DNA of 64,000 nt, taken from the NCBI GenBank assembly GCA_003255065.1, contig QAOA01001143.1:208358-272357 (forward strand), written 5' to 3'. A program made the position numbers and the translations under genes. Origin of the DNA: Cercis canadensis (Eukaryota > Streptophyta > Magnoliopsida > Fabales > Fabaceae). Below are positions 18,354 to 37,204 of this stretch, one piece after another. The first letter of the stretch is position 1. Each line of letters begins with the position of its first letter. The notes below the pieces were generated by a model that ran no database searches, was not told the origin of the DNA, and saw nothing but the letters and a program-made list of their open reading frames with translations.

Positions 18354-18808
18354 TGGAATTCATGGCCTTTTTGACAAGATCAAACCCAAGTTAGGCGTTT
18401 TTCATCCGTAGCTTTAGAAGAATCCTCTTTTTTGTGATCTCTTCTTGATTCTATTAATACTGTGCTGGTTGGCTGGTTTAATTTGAGTCTTGCAGCTTAC
18501 GCTTTCCTTTTTTTTTTTTTTTGGCCATAGCTTATGCATTCATTTAAAATGTATGATTTCTTGAGCTGCGTTTGTATTCAATTTGTCTGATATGATGGTC
18601 ATGGAGTGAAAGGTCTCACAGTTTCTCTGTTTTTCTTTTCCCTTGATGGCTAATGAAATGTCTCATAGGGTTGTTCCATAGACCAAAATGCAATATATTA
18701 TAGAAAGAAACCACCCATACTCTATCCAGTTTTAGGTGATATGCACATAACATCTTAGTTTCACTTAAGTTGAAATGATCAACTAAGTCTTGAACTAGAT
18801 AATAGAAT
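18354..18808 (+). repeat. Dispersed duplication, copy A
   Basis: About 450 bases in the same order and orientation as 30755-31195, the 3' flank of the beta-glucosidase. Shared stretches include CCAAGTTAGGC, TGATTCTATTAATA, GATTTCTTGAGC, AGGTGATATGCACATAAC and CTTAAGTTGAAATGATCAAC. By eye the copies are roughly 80% identical with indels. No inverted ends or coding frame. It may be the remnant of a lost tandem gene copy. Confidence 0.7.
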
Positions 18809-19656
18809 GTTCTGTCGCTTTAATTGCCACAAGTTTGTGGCCACACGTCCTGAAATGTAGTGTAGATTGATCACACATGAGGGAGAAAATTGGAGTTTAC
18901 CTTTATATTAATGCATCGCATTTTTATTTTTATTTTTTTGGTAATCAATGCGTTGCATTCTTTAGTTCCTCTTTTTTTAAGTGAAGGAATTTCCTATTAA
19001 CTTTTACTTTCTATTAGCATACATAGTATATTTAGTTTACAAATCTCACCTCAATTTAAAATCTTAATATTCTTAACTAGAAAATTTAGCTTTATTTATC
19101 TAAAAAAAAAAAAAAAAAAAACTGACCTAGCAATAATTTTAGGAATTCTACTGATTTGGGTAAAAGAAAAAGCCTTATATATGGGTGTTACTGTTGATAG
19201 GTGGAAATAATAAAATAAAACCATGTTTTATGGACACCCAATTATGCTACAGTTATAATCTATGTCTAAATTTTGGGCTAGCTGTAAAGCAGATATTAAA
19301 ATGAAAGTGATGTTTGACAATTGAGCAATTAATTGTCCATATGTTATCGATGAACGAGGCCAATTTTATTTTTCAAAGCCTATCATTTCAATTGGTTCTT
19401 GTCTAGTGATTTTCCCTGGTTGTTAGTGCCAAATATGTGACGTATAAAAGAAGATAAGACCAATTGAGTTGAACTTTTAAGTCTTATCTGTTCCAAATTT
19501 ACACAACATATATATAAAACTGAATCTATTTGTATGGTATGGCCAAAAAAGAAAATCTACTTGCGTGGTTTAAAATTTGCAATGGTGAAGTTTAGTGAAA
19601 AGTGGGGTACGAGACTAACATGACTCATCTTAACAAAATGTTAGTGTACATGTCAT

Positions 19657-19746
19657 GTGATTACCATTAGGGGGCGAAAAAGGAGCACCAAAACAAAACC
19701 CGTGATTACCATTAGGGGGGAAAAAAAGAGCACCAAAACAAAATCC
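19657..19746 (+). repeat. 45-bp tandem duplication
   Basis: Two units, 19657-19701 and 19702-19746, each starting GTGATTACCATTAGGGGG and containing GAGCACCAAAACAAAA; they differ at a few bases. Confidence 0.85.
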
Positions 19747-20199
19747 GTGATTACTAGCTTCCAAAACAAGTGATTAGCAGTTGGTCCAATTATTTTTTTT
19801 TCTTTTTTTCCCCTATTTTTTAAAATAACAATTATTCATTGAAAATAATAAAAAAAAAATCCCATCTTCAAAACATAATTTTTTTTGTAAGGAAACTATG
19901 TTTAAAAGTAATTAAATGTTGGATTTTTTTTTTAAAATAATTTGAATTTAGATTTATATTCTATGGAATTAAAGAAATTAATTATAAAAAACTCAATATG
20001 TTGAATTACTTAATTATTTTATGTATTTTGTTACTTGTAAGTATAAAATTTGATTAAATTTTATATCTAATAACGTTATTTAGACATTTTTAAATTTTTA
20101 AAAAAAAAATTAAAAAATTGAGCAACTTTCAGGGCCTGATTTGACAGCCTCAGATGTGGTTGCTTTCTTGCCCTAAGTGTATGGTTAGACTTTAGAGTT

Positions 20200-20526
20200 A
20201 GACAATTCCATTGCATGTAGATTTAGTGAGTGGTAGCATCAACTCACTGTAGAGAATGGAATTGTCTTTTTTTGGTGCACAAAGAAAAGAAGAACACAAG
20301 CTAACTTTTAGCAAAGCCAACAATTATGAGGCAGAAGAATCAAATTGGGGGATGAGGAATGGCTTCTTTCGGACAATTTGCCAAAAGCTTTGAATAAGAT
20401 TCTTTTGGCTGATGGGTTTGCTGTTTGCTTTGTTAGAAGTTAGCTTTTGTTCTTCTTTTATTTCTGCAACTTAAAGGACAATTTCATTCTACGATTAGTT
20501 GATGCTACTACTCATTGCATCTAATG
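20200..20526. repeat. Foldback with nested hairpin
   Basis: The left arm (20200-20306) is matched in inverse by the right arm (20438-20526): AACACAAGCTAACT against AGTTAGCTTTTGTTCTTC, and GTAGCATCAACTCA against GATTAGTTGATGCTAC. Within the left arm, 20201-20266 is itself a hairpin with perfect 12-bp ends, GACAATTCCATT and AATGGAATTGTC. This could be a MITE or a long small-RNA precursor. No coding content. Confidence 0.6.
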
Positions 20527-21248
20527 GTAAACTGGTTTCCCTGCTTCAATCCTTGCTATTTTATCGGGTAAAAAAGCAATATTTTTGGGCATGTTTGGAA
20601 TCACAAGATGTTAAGAAATGAATTAATTTATAAATTAATTTTATAATAACATTTATTTGAAATCATTTTAATTTGAGAATTGAAAATTTTTCAAATAATT
20701 TAATATATAATATATTAAGAATTATAAATTTTTTCACTTTTTTTTATGTAATTTTCAAGTAATTTTTTTAAGTCATATGAATTCATTTCTTTCAAACACA
20801 CTAAAAGTTGTTCATGTATGAGGAGATAAAAAAACAAAAAGACTTTAATTTCTTCTCCTTGTAAAATCATTAAATTATCCTTCAAGCTTATTTTATTTAT
20901 ATTTTTATATGACAATAAGATACTAGATGTAATAATTACATATTTTTTTATAAAATAGATTAGCCTGTAATTGAGTTATTGTAAATTTTATGTTTAAATT
21001 TAAAATTATAGCTAAGTCAAAAAAATTGATAACTAGATATCTAAAGAGATGTTTTGATGACTTAACCAAATAATTTTTTAGCAAAAAATACAAACCTCTA
21101 CGTCATTTTCCCAAGAACTTTTGCGTACTATTATAAATTGTGTGTACAGTTAATTAAAACAAGAAGACCAGCTGACTCAGCTGAGTGACTGACCAATGAG
21201 GCAGCGAAGTCTACAATTGCGATTCATGTAATGTCCTCAGCAATTTCG

Positions 21249-21256
21249 TATATAAG
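21249..21256 (+). promoter_or_regulatory. TATA box of the beta-glucosidase gene
   Basis: TATATAAG about 100 bases upstream of the start codon at 21353, preceded by CCAAT at 21191 and a GCTGACTCAGCTGAGTGAC near-palindrome at about 21170-21190. The placement fits a core promoter. Confidence 0.5.
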
Positions 21257-21352
21257 AAGCAACATCTCCCACCAAATACCAAACAAAGTCCATTGCCAGT
21301 GAAAGCAGTCCAAAATAGAAAGAGAAAAAAATCTGAAGCCTGTGCATTCACA

Positions 21353-30727
<9,375 letters not shown>

Positions 30728-31536
30728 TGACTCAAATATCATTTATCTGCTCTAGGAAATCATGGAACTTGTGACCATTTTTTAAGACCGAATCCAAGTT
30801 AGGCCTTTTCCACCCCCCATAGCTTTAAAAGACTTATCTCTTTTGTAATCTCTTGCTGATTCTATTCTATTAATATTGTGCTGGTCTGGCTGGTTTGGTT
30901 TATTTTGATGGAGTTAACTCTTGCAGCTTTGTGCATTCATTTAAAATGAGTGATTTCTTGAGCCGTGTTTGTGTTTAATTTGTCTGAGATGATGGTTTTG
31001 GGGTGGAATATCTCATAGGGTTTCTCTTTCTCTCTTTTTTCTTTTTTTTTTTTGGCCAATGAAGTGTCTCAAGAGTTGTTTCATAGAGCAAAATGCAATA
31101 TCTTACAGAAAGAAAATTATCAACTGTAGGTGATATGCACATAACACCGTTCACTTAAGTTGAAATGATCAACTGAGTTTTGAACTGGATAATAGGGTAA
31201 TCAGAAGCAACTAAAGACGAGGCAAGAAATTCAATGTTTGAAACAAGCCACTTTCATTTTTAGCAAAATGCATTTGAAAACTTAATCTAGAAGTGTTTTA
31301 ATCTTTTCGTTTCAACATGGAGGACATTAATCAAACTTTGTTTCGTACATTACTTGCAAAACAGGGAAAAGAATATGGGATCCGATAGGGTAGCTTTTAT
31401 GAAAAGAGATTGAAAGTAAAGGTTAACCAAATCAACAACTAGAAGAAAGTAAGGAGAATTTAAAGTAAGGTTAACTATAAGAAGCGGAGGAAGGAAGAAT
31501 TGCCAAAGGAAAAGGATGTTGGAAGAAAAAAGTGAG
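30728..31536. other. 3' flank of the beta-glucosidase and spacer
   Basis: Holds the 3' UTR and copy B of the duplicated block, then purine-rich sequence up to the Pack-MULE. No further gene seen. Confidence 0.6.
30755..31195 (+). repeat. Dispersed duplication, copy B
   Basis: Partner of 18354-18808, starting within 30 bases of the beta-glucosidase stop codon. It includes the probable 3' UTR, so copy A resembles the tail of a former second beta-glucosidase copy. Same order and orientation as copy A. Confidence 0.7.
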
Positions 31537-31545
31537 AAGTTTTAA
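31537..31545. repeat. Pack-MULE target duplication, left copy
   Basis: AAGTTTTAA directly before the inverted end at 31546; repeated exactly at 32736-32744. Confidence 0.9.
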
Positions 31546-32735
31546 GGCTGAGTCTATAATACAAATGGGGGAAAATGGGTTCCGGTGCAAATGACACTCA
31601 ATGGCTGAGATGAAGCCACGTGTACACTCCGGATGAAATGATTGAATATTGCCTATAAATAGTTAATTATATTTTGGCCCCATAAAATATATGTATTTAC
31701 AATTGTTTTCTCTTCTCCTCCATCATTCCGATGCCCCTTTCTTCTTCTTCATTTTCTTCTCTTCACTTCACACAGACATCAACCCATATACATACACCTG
31801 AAGACATCTAGTTTTCTCCTTTAATCACTCACTTTTACCATTTCTTCATCTCCCGTCCCTATTGTCATTCTTGCAAATCCATAACTGACAATGACTTTGC
31901 AACTCTGAAATTCCCAGAGATTCTTCTTTGCTGGTCTGCTATTTTTGCGCTAGACATTGGTAATGGATTGAGCGTTTTAGGGAGAGAAAGAGAACGCCAA
32001 CTGTAGAGAGAGTGAGCAAATGGATATGGATTTGCAAGAAGCCAGACACCTCTCTTCTTCTCCCTCCCTCCCTCCCTCCCCTCTTCGGTATCCGAATCCG
32101 AATTGGATTGAAACAGAATTTTCTCTTCCCTTGCTCACGGTCACTCAATCACTGCCGAAACGATGCCGTATTGTGACGTCGGAAGGCAGCATGCCACCGC
32201 CGATGCGCATCTTAACAATGAGCTTAAGATTTTTTACAGAACTTACGGTCACGGACCCACCAAAGTCCTCCCCATCATAGGTTCATTCATATTTCCTTCT
32301 TCTTCAATTTCTGGGTTTGAGATTTTTTTTTGCCAAAATTTTTTGGTCGCTGATTTATGGAGATCAATGGTCAGGATTGGTAGGCACACATGACTCATGG
32401 GGCCCACAAATTAAGGGGCTGACGGGAACCACCATGCCCAACGAGGATGAAACGGGCACAGCTAATTGGAGTTCATGCAGAGATGACAATTTTAGTCCAA
32501 TGTTTTTTTTTATTAAAGCCCAGTCCATGTTCATAAAGCCTAATCAAATGATCCAAAAAAATGGGGTCAATCTATAATTCAACAAAAATATTCAACTACT
32601 ATGTTATTATTAGAAAGACCTAATAACCAAGTAGCTGGTCAAACCATTAGCGCCATTGATTAGGCATGATCCAATGGCAATTGAGTGTCATTTGCATCGG
32701 TACCCATTTTCCCCCTTAGTATTATAGACTCAGCC
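31546..32735 (+). mobile_element. Pack-MULE carrying an alpha/beta-hydrolase gene fragment
   Basis: A 1190-bp element. The left end GGCTGAGTCTATAATAC, then GGGGGAAAATGGGT and GCAAATGACACTCAA, is mirrored at the right end over about 55 bases (CCCATTTTCCCCC .. GTATTATAGACTCAGCC). A perfect 9-bp target duplication flanks it. No transposase is present. The interior is gene-derived: a pyrimidine-rich leader with (CCCT)n, a start codon at 32163, and two exons of a hydrolase separated by an intron. The retained intron shows the capture was from genomic DNA, not from RNA. Copies of this kind are made by Mutator-like transposases supplied elsewhere. The well-matched ends and intact duplication suggest a fairly young insertion. 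Confidence 0.9.
32163..32480 (+). pseudogene. Captured 5' fragment of an alpha/beta-hydrolase gene
   Basis: Exon 1 is 32163-32280, encoding MPYCDVG and then LKIFYRTYGHGPTKVLPI. An intron of about 93 bases ends in AG at 32373-32374. Exon 2 is about 32375-32480, encoding LVGTHDSWGPQIKGLTGTTM then PNEDETGTANWSS. This matches the N-terminal start of a plant alpha/beta-hydrolase subfamily, where the usual text is close to LIIGLAGTHDSWGPQIKGL; here a Pro replaces a conserved hydrophobic residue just before the intron. The catalytic Ser, Asp and His would lie further on and are absent, so no enzyme can result. The fragment sits inside the Pack-MULE; its parent gene is not in this window. It could be transcribed as a chimeric RNA. 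Confidence 0.75.
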
Positions 32736-32744
32736 AAGTTTTAA
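32736..32744. repeat. Pack-MULE target duplication, right copy
   Basis: AAGTTTTAA, identical to 31537-31545, directly after the right inverted end. Confidence 0.9.
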
Positions 32745-34162
32745 TTTGCTGAAACACCTGCACTTATACATGAAATTTAAGGACATCAACTATAAAATGT
32801 GTTAATTAAGTTGATGGATTAAAATGTCCTAAAACATGACATGTGATAAGAAGGCCAAGCAGTTGCATGATGAGTGGGACATTTTAGTAAAACGTCTATG
32901 GAAAACATCTACTTTGTAATGATATCAAAATACTTTTCAGAGTTGTATGATTAGATAAAAAAAACATAATAATTATATATTTTATATATGACAACCACAT
33001 AGTTTGAGCGATATTTCAATCATTTTTTAAGTAGATAAATTAAATAATATTTTTAAATAAATTAAGATAAAAACCTTGTGTTCTTTTCCTAAAAGTAGAT
33101 GACTTTTTTTTTTTTTGTATGTTATTAATGAATACTCTAATTTTTGAAATTCATTAGTTTTTTTCCCTATGCCTAGTTAGATGACATGTATAAGTTAAAC
33201 TCACAAAAAAAAAGTGCAATATATTTCGAAGTTTTGAAATTTCTGACAAAATATAGAGTTTATTCCACTCAAGTTTGAGACTGAAAAAAAAGACACTTGA
33301 GTGCGGAATAAAATGGACTTCCAAGTAAGCGTTTGTACCACATGAGATGAAATGATCAAAATATTCCTCAACATTATGTAGTTACTTTGTTTAGTATATA
33401 ATTATTATGTTTAAATATAAACGGAATAACCACATAAGAGTATTTTAGTCATTTCATATATTTTATTAGAAGTTCATTTTATTTAGCACTTAAATATATT
33501 TTTTTTTCTCTCAAGTCCCCAAACATGAGAAATTTTTTCTCAAATATAAACTTTTAACAATTTTCACTTGGAAAATTAAAAAAAAAAAGGCAGATATCAT
33601 TCCGGAATCCCAGAAGCGGTTATGGTGTTCCTAGATGAATTCTAAGAATTATCATAGAAAGAAGGGATAGTGAAAGAATTGATTGTAGAAGGAGTTACTA
33701 TTGGAGCTTCTCCAAGAATTGATTGCAGTATTGGAGGCAGTCATTGAGATATAAGGCAAGTGATGATATGGCGGGATGGGACTGGCCTAAGTTTCAACAC
33801 TTGCTTCCTCCTGATATTTGTGCTAAGATTGCATCTTTTTTTACTTTGGTTTTACAGATTCCAAGTTTGCTCAACCAATCCATGGTACAAAATTAAGGTA
33901 CCTTTTCCAGTCTTGTGGTATACGGTATGTTGGAGAAGAATCTCCATTTTTGTGACTTGTGCCAAGCTTGTCTTCAACTTTGAATGCTTTTAATTATTTT
34001 GCAAATGGAAGCAAAGAATATGATCTTTATTATATATATGTCTAATTTAGTAATCTATAGAAACTTGCTTGACCTCCATTGCTACCCCATCAATCTCTGT
34101 TGCTCTCTATCTCATTCATCCTTCAACTATATCCCTTAGTACTGATTCAGTACCAAGGAGAG
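32745..34162. other. Spacer before the NB-LRR pseudogene
   Basis: About 1.4 kb, AT-rich. Holds the foldback near 33240-33570 and a short stretch near 33750-33835 that in one frame reads WDWPKFQHLLPPDICAKIAS, weakly like the C-terminal region of plant LINE polyproteins. No host gene seen. Confidence 0.5.
33240..33570. repeat. Foldback element (probable MITE)
   Basis: The left half (TTTATTCCACTCAAGT, AATAAAATGGACTT) is answered in inverse by the right half (AAGTTCATTTTATTTAGCAC, CTCAAGTCC). A small inner hairpin pairs TTTATTCC-ACTCAAGT with ACTTGAGTGCGGAATAAA. The ends are not sharply defined. Confidence 0.45.
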
Positions 34163-36943
34163 ATGGCATCAGCTTTGGTGGGAGGTGCATTTCTCTCTGC
34201 TTCTGTGCAAACCTTATAGCCTCAAGGGAGTTCCTAGATTTCCTGAAAAACAAGAAGCTAAATATCTCACTCTTGGATGAGTTGAAGACAACTATGCTCA
34301 CTCTTCAGGCTGTGCTCATTGACGCTGAGGAGAAGCAAATTACCAATCCTGCTGTAAGAGATTGGCTTGATCTGATGAAAGATGCTGTCCTTGACGCAGA
34401 GGACCTGTTGGACGAAATCAACACTAAAGCTTTGGGATACGAGGTGGAAGCTGAATATCCACATCATACAATTGCTAGTCAGGTGTGGAACTTTTTTTCT
34501 TCTTCTTTTCAATTTCATTTGAAAATTAATTCCAATTTAGAGACCATGTGTGCAAGACTTCAAAAGTATTGCAAGACAAATAGGTAACCTTGGCTTGCAA
34601 GTTGTTACCTCCAAAATTTCCCATGGAGCACCTACAAGCGGTGGATGAGTCTAATACGGTTGGTAGACATGATGATAAAGAGAAACTAATGGATTTGCTC
34701 CTATCAGATGATGCAAACAATAGTAGCTTAGGAGTGATCACAATCTGTGGCATGGGCGGTGTTGGCAAGACAACACTTGCTCAACTCCTTTAGAATGACT
34801 GCAGAGTGGAACAACACTTTGATCTGAAAACATGGGCATGGGTTGCAGAATTTGATGTCACCAGGGTAACCAAAACCCTTATTGAGTCTGCCACTTCAAA
34901 ATCTAACGAAAGTGACAATCTGAATGTCCTCCAGATTGAATTGAAGCAAATCTTGAAAGAGAAGAAGTTTTTGATTGTGCTTGATGATCTTTGGAATGAT
35001 AATTATAATGAATGGGTTAAGTTGCTGACACCCTTTAACTCTGGGAAATCTAGAAGTAGGATTATCATTACCACTCGTCAAAAGGATGTCGCACAAATGA
35101 CACACACATTCCCAGTTCATTATTTGGAACCATTGTCTCATGAAAATTTTTGGTCCTTACTTGCACAACATGCATTTGTAAATGATAACCCTAGTAGACA
35201 TCCAAACCTTGAAGTAATTGGTAAAAAGATTGCAAAAAAGTGTGGTGGCTTACCAATTGCTGCAAAAGCACTAGGGGGTCTTTTCTGCCTTGAAGTGGAT
35301 GAAAGTGAGTGGATTGAAGTTTTAAAAAGTAACATATGGGATATACTAAAAAATGATGTTTTACCTGCTCTATGGTTGAGTTATCTTCATCTTCCACCTT
35401 GTTTAAAACGGTGTTTTGCCTATTGCTCAATTTTTTTGAAGGGATATATATTGGACAAGAAATTTACAGTATTACTTTGGATGGCAGAAAGTTTCGTCCA
35501 AGAATCCCAAAATGAGAAGTTAATGGGAGAGATAGGTTCTGAATATTTTGATGAATTAATGTCGAGATCATTAATTCAGCATGACAAGAAGGACAATTTT
35601 ATAATGCATGATCTTGTCAATGATTTGGCCACTGTTCTATCTGGGAAAACCTGCTCTAGCTTTGAATCTTGTACAACTCCAAACTATGTTCGTCACTTGT
35701 CTTATTTTAAACATCGGTATGAGTCCTTTAACAGATTTCGTGGCTGTTCTTCAATGAAGTGCTTGCGAACCTTCCTCCCTCTTCCTTCCAAGGCTTACAA
35801 GGAAGTTTTGTACGAAAATCTTGAAGACTATGATTACTTATCCCGACAGGTGCCACTTGATTTGGTGCCCAAACTGAGATGCTTACGTGTTTTGTCATTG
35901 AGACACTACAACATCAAGGAGTTGCCTAATTCAATAGGCAATCTTATACACTTGCGATTATTAGACCTCTCTTTTACTCCAATCAAAAGGTTGCCTGATG
36001 CAATATGTAAGCTTTACAATTTGCAAACCTTGTTGTTGTATGGGTGCGTGCACCTCATTGAATTGCCTTCAGACATAGGAAAACTTGTAAATTTGCGTCA
36101 TCTTGAAATCCTTAGCGAATATAATGTGGGGATGCCAAGACAGTTAGCCAGACTAAAAAATCTCAGGACTTTGGGTTGTTTTTATGTGGGGAAAAAAATG
36201 TGTGACTAAGTCTTAGGGATCTAAGAAATTTTCCCAAATTGAAGGGAACACTAATTATTCGCAACCTGAAAAATGTTGTTGATGCCAGTGATGCTTTTCT
36301 AGCAAACTTGATCAACAAAGAACAGATTGATACATTATGTTTGTCCTGGTGCGAATTTGAAGCCAAAAACTGTCCAATGGCAAATGATGTACTTGAGCAA
36401 CTTCAACCGTCAACAAATTTGAAAATTCTAGTCATCGGCTACACTGGTGGCCTCTCCAGATTTCCGAGTTGGTTGAGTCATCCTTCATACTCTAAACTGG
36501 TGTACCTAATTATCTGGCATTGTTATTCCTGCTCGTCACTCCCAGCAATTGGTAAGCTACCGTCTCTCAAGTTCCTCAAAATTAGGAGCATGCATATTGT
36601 AAAGACGGTTGGTGCTGAGTTCTATGGTAGCAGTGAAGGTTGCTCTTGTTCCCTTGAGCCATTTGCAGTCCTAGAGAAGCTGACATTTGAGGATATGCCA
36701 GAGTGGGAAGAATGGGAACCATTCGCTGGTGCAACTGCAGCTTCTTCGGTTCCCTTTCCTCGTCTGAAATGTCTGAGATTAATCAAATGTCCAAAGCTAA
36801 AGGGATATTTGCCACACCATCTGCCATCCTTGACAGAACTTGAGATAAAAGAATGTGATCAATTGGAGTCAACACAATCTGTTACTCTTGTGCCCTGGAT
36901 GACGTCATTTTTGTTTTTGCAGGTTCCAAGTTTTCTATACAAC
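34163..36943 (+). pseudogene. CC-NB-LRR disease-resistance gene, decayed (RPP13-like 1 / R13L1 type)
   Basis: The start at 34163 gives MASALVGGAFLSASVQT, the usual N-terminus, but the frame stops near 34220 and the coiled-coil part (FLDFLKNKKLNISLLDELKT, then VRDWLDLMKDAVLDAEDLLD) continues in another frame. A second shift lies near 34565-34650. A TAG at 34791-34793 interrupts the NB domain just after the P-loop GMGGVGKTTLAQ, and another shift occurs near 36205-36240 inside the LRRs. NB-ARC motifs are otherwise well kept: kinase-2 FLIVLDDLWND, SRIIITTRQKDVA, GLPIAAKALGG, CFAYCSIF and MHDLVNDLA. LRRs run from about 35870 to 36900. The 3' end is missing, replaced at 36944 by a Copia LTR. This class detects pathogen effectors in the cytoplasm; this copy cannot make the full receptor, though 34806-36209 is one long frame. 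Good motif retention suggests recent loss. Confidence 0.88.
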
Positions 36944-37204
36944 TGTTGAAGCAAGATTTTTCTAGATACTCTAATAGCCTAGTATTTTGTTTATTTTGAT
37001 AACATCAACTGTGGTTGGTGAGGTTAGGTGAATTTCTATGTTTATGCTTATTTTGAGGAGTTAAGATATGGTAGACCTTACCTTGTGGTCTACTTTTGTA
37101 AAGCATTTGTTATATGATGTGAAAATGTGAATGAAAATCTAACTAAGCATTTTTACTTCAGCTCTTCTTCTTCTCTCAAAACCTTCTACGTATGAAAACT
37201 AACA
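36944..37204 (+). repeat. Copia 5' LTR
   Basis: 261 bp, starting TGTTGAAGCAAG and ending GAAAACTAACA (TG..CA). Followed at once by the primer-binding site TGGTATCAGAGC, the usual initiator-Met tRNA site. Almost identical (2-3 differences) to the outermost LTR at 41974-42233. Confidence 0.9.

Larger units (their letters stand above)
16336..21352. other. Five-kilobase spacer between NAA10 and the beta-glucosidase
   Basis: No protein gene recognised. It contains a 405-bp Mutator-type foldback (17482-17886), a block repeated after the beta-glucosidase (about 18354-18808), a 45-bp tandem duplication (19657-19746), a second foldback (20200-20526) and the beta-glucosidase promoter. Outside these it is AT-rich with homopolymer runs. 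Confidence 0.65.

Noticed and set aside
36939-36943. Target duplication for the Copia element
   Set aside because: ACAAC before the 5' LTR matches neither ATTAC after the middle LTR nor TGTTC after the outer LTR.
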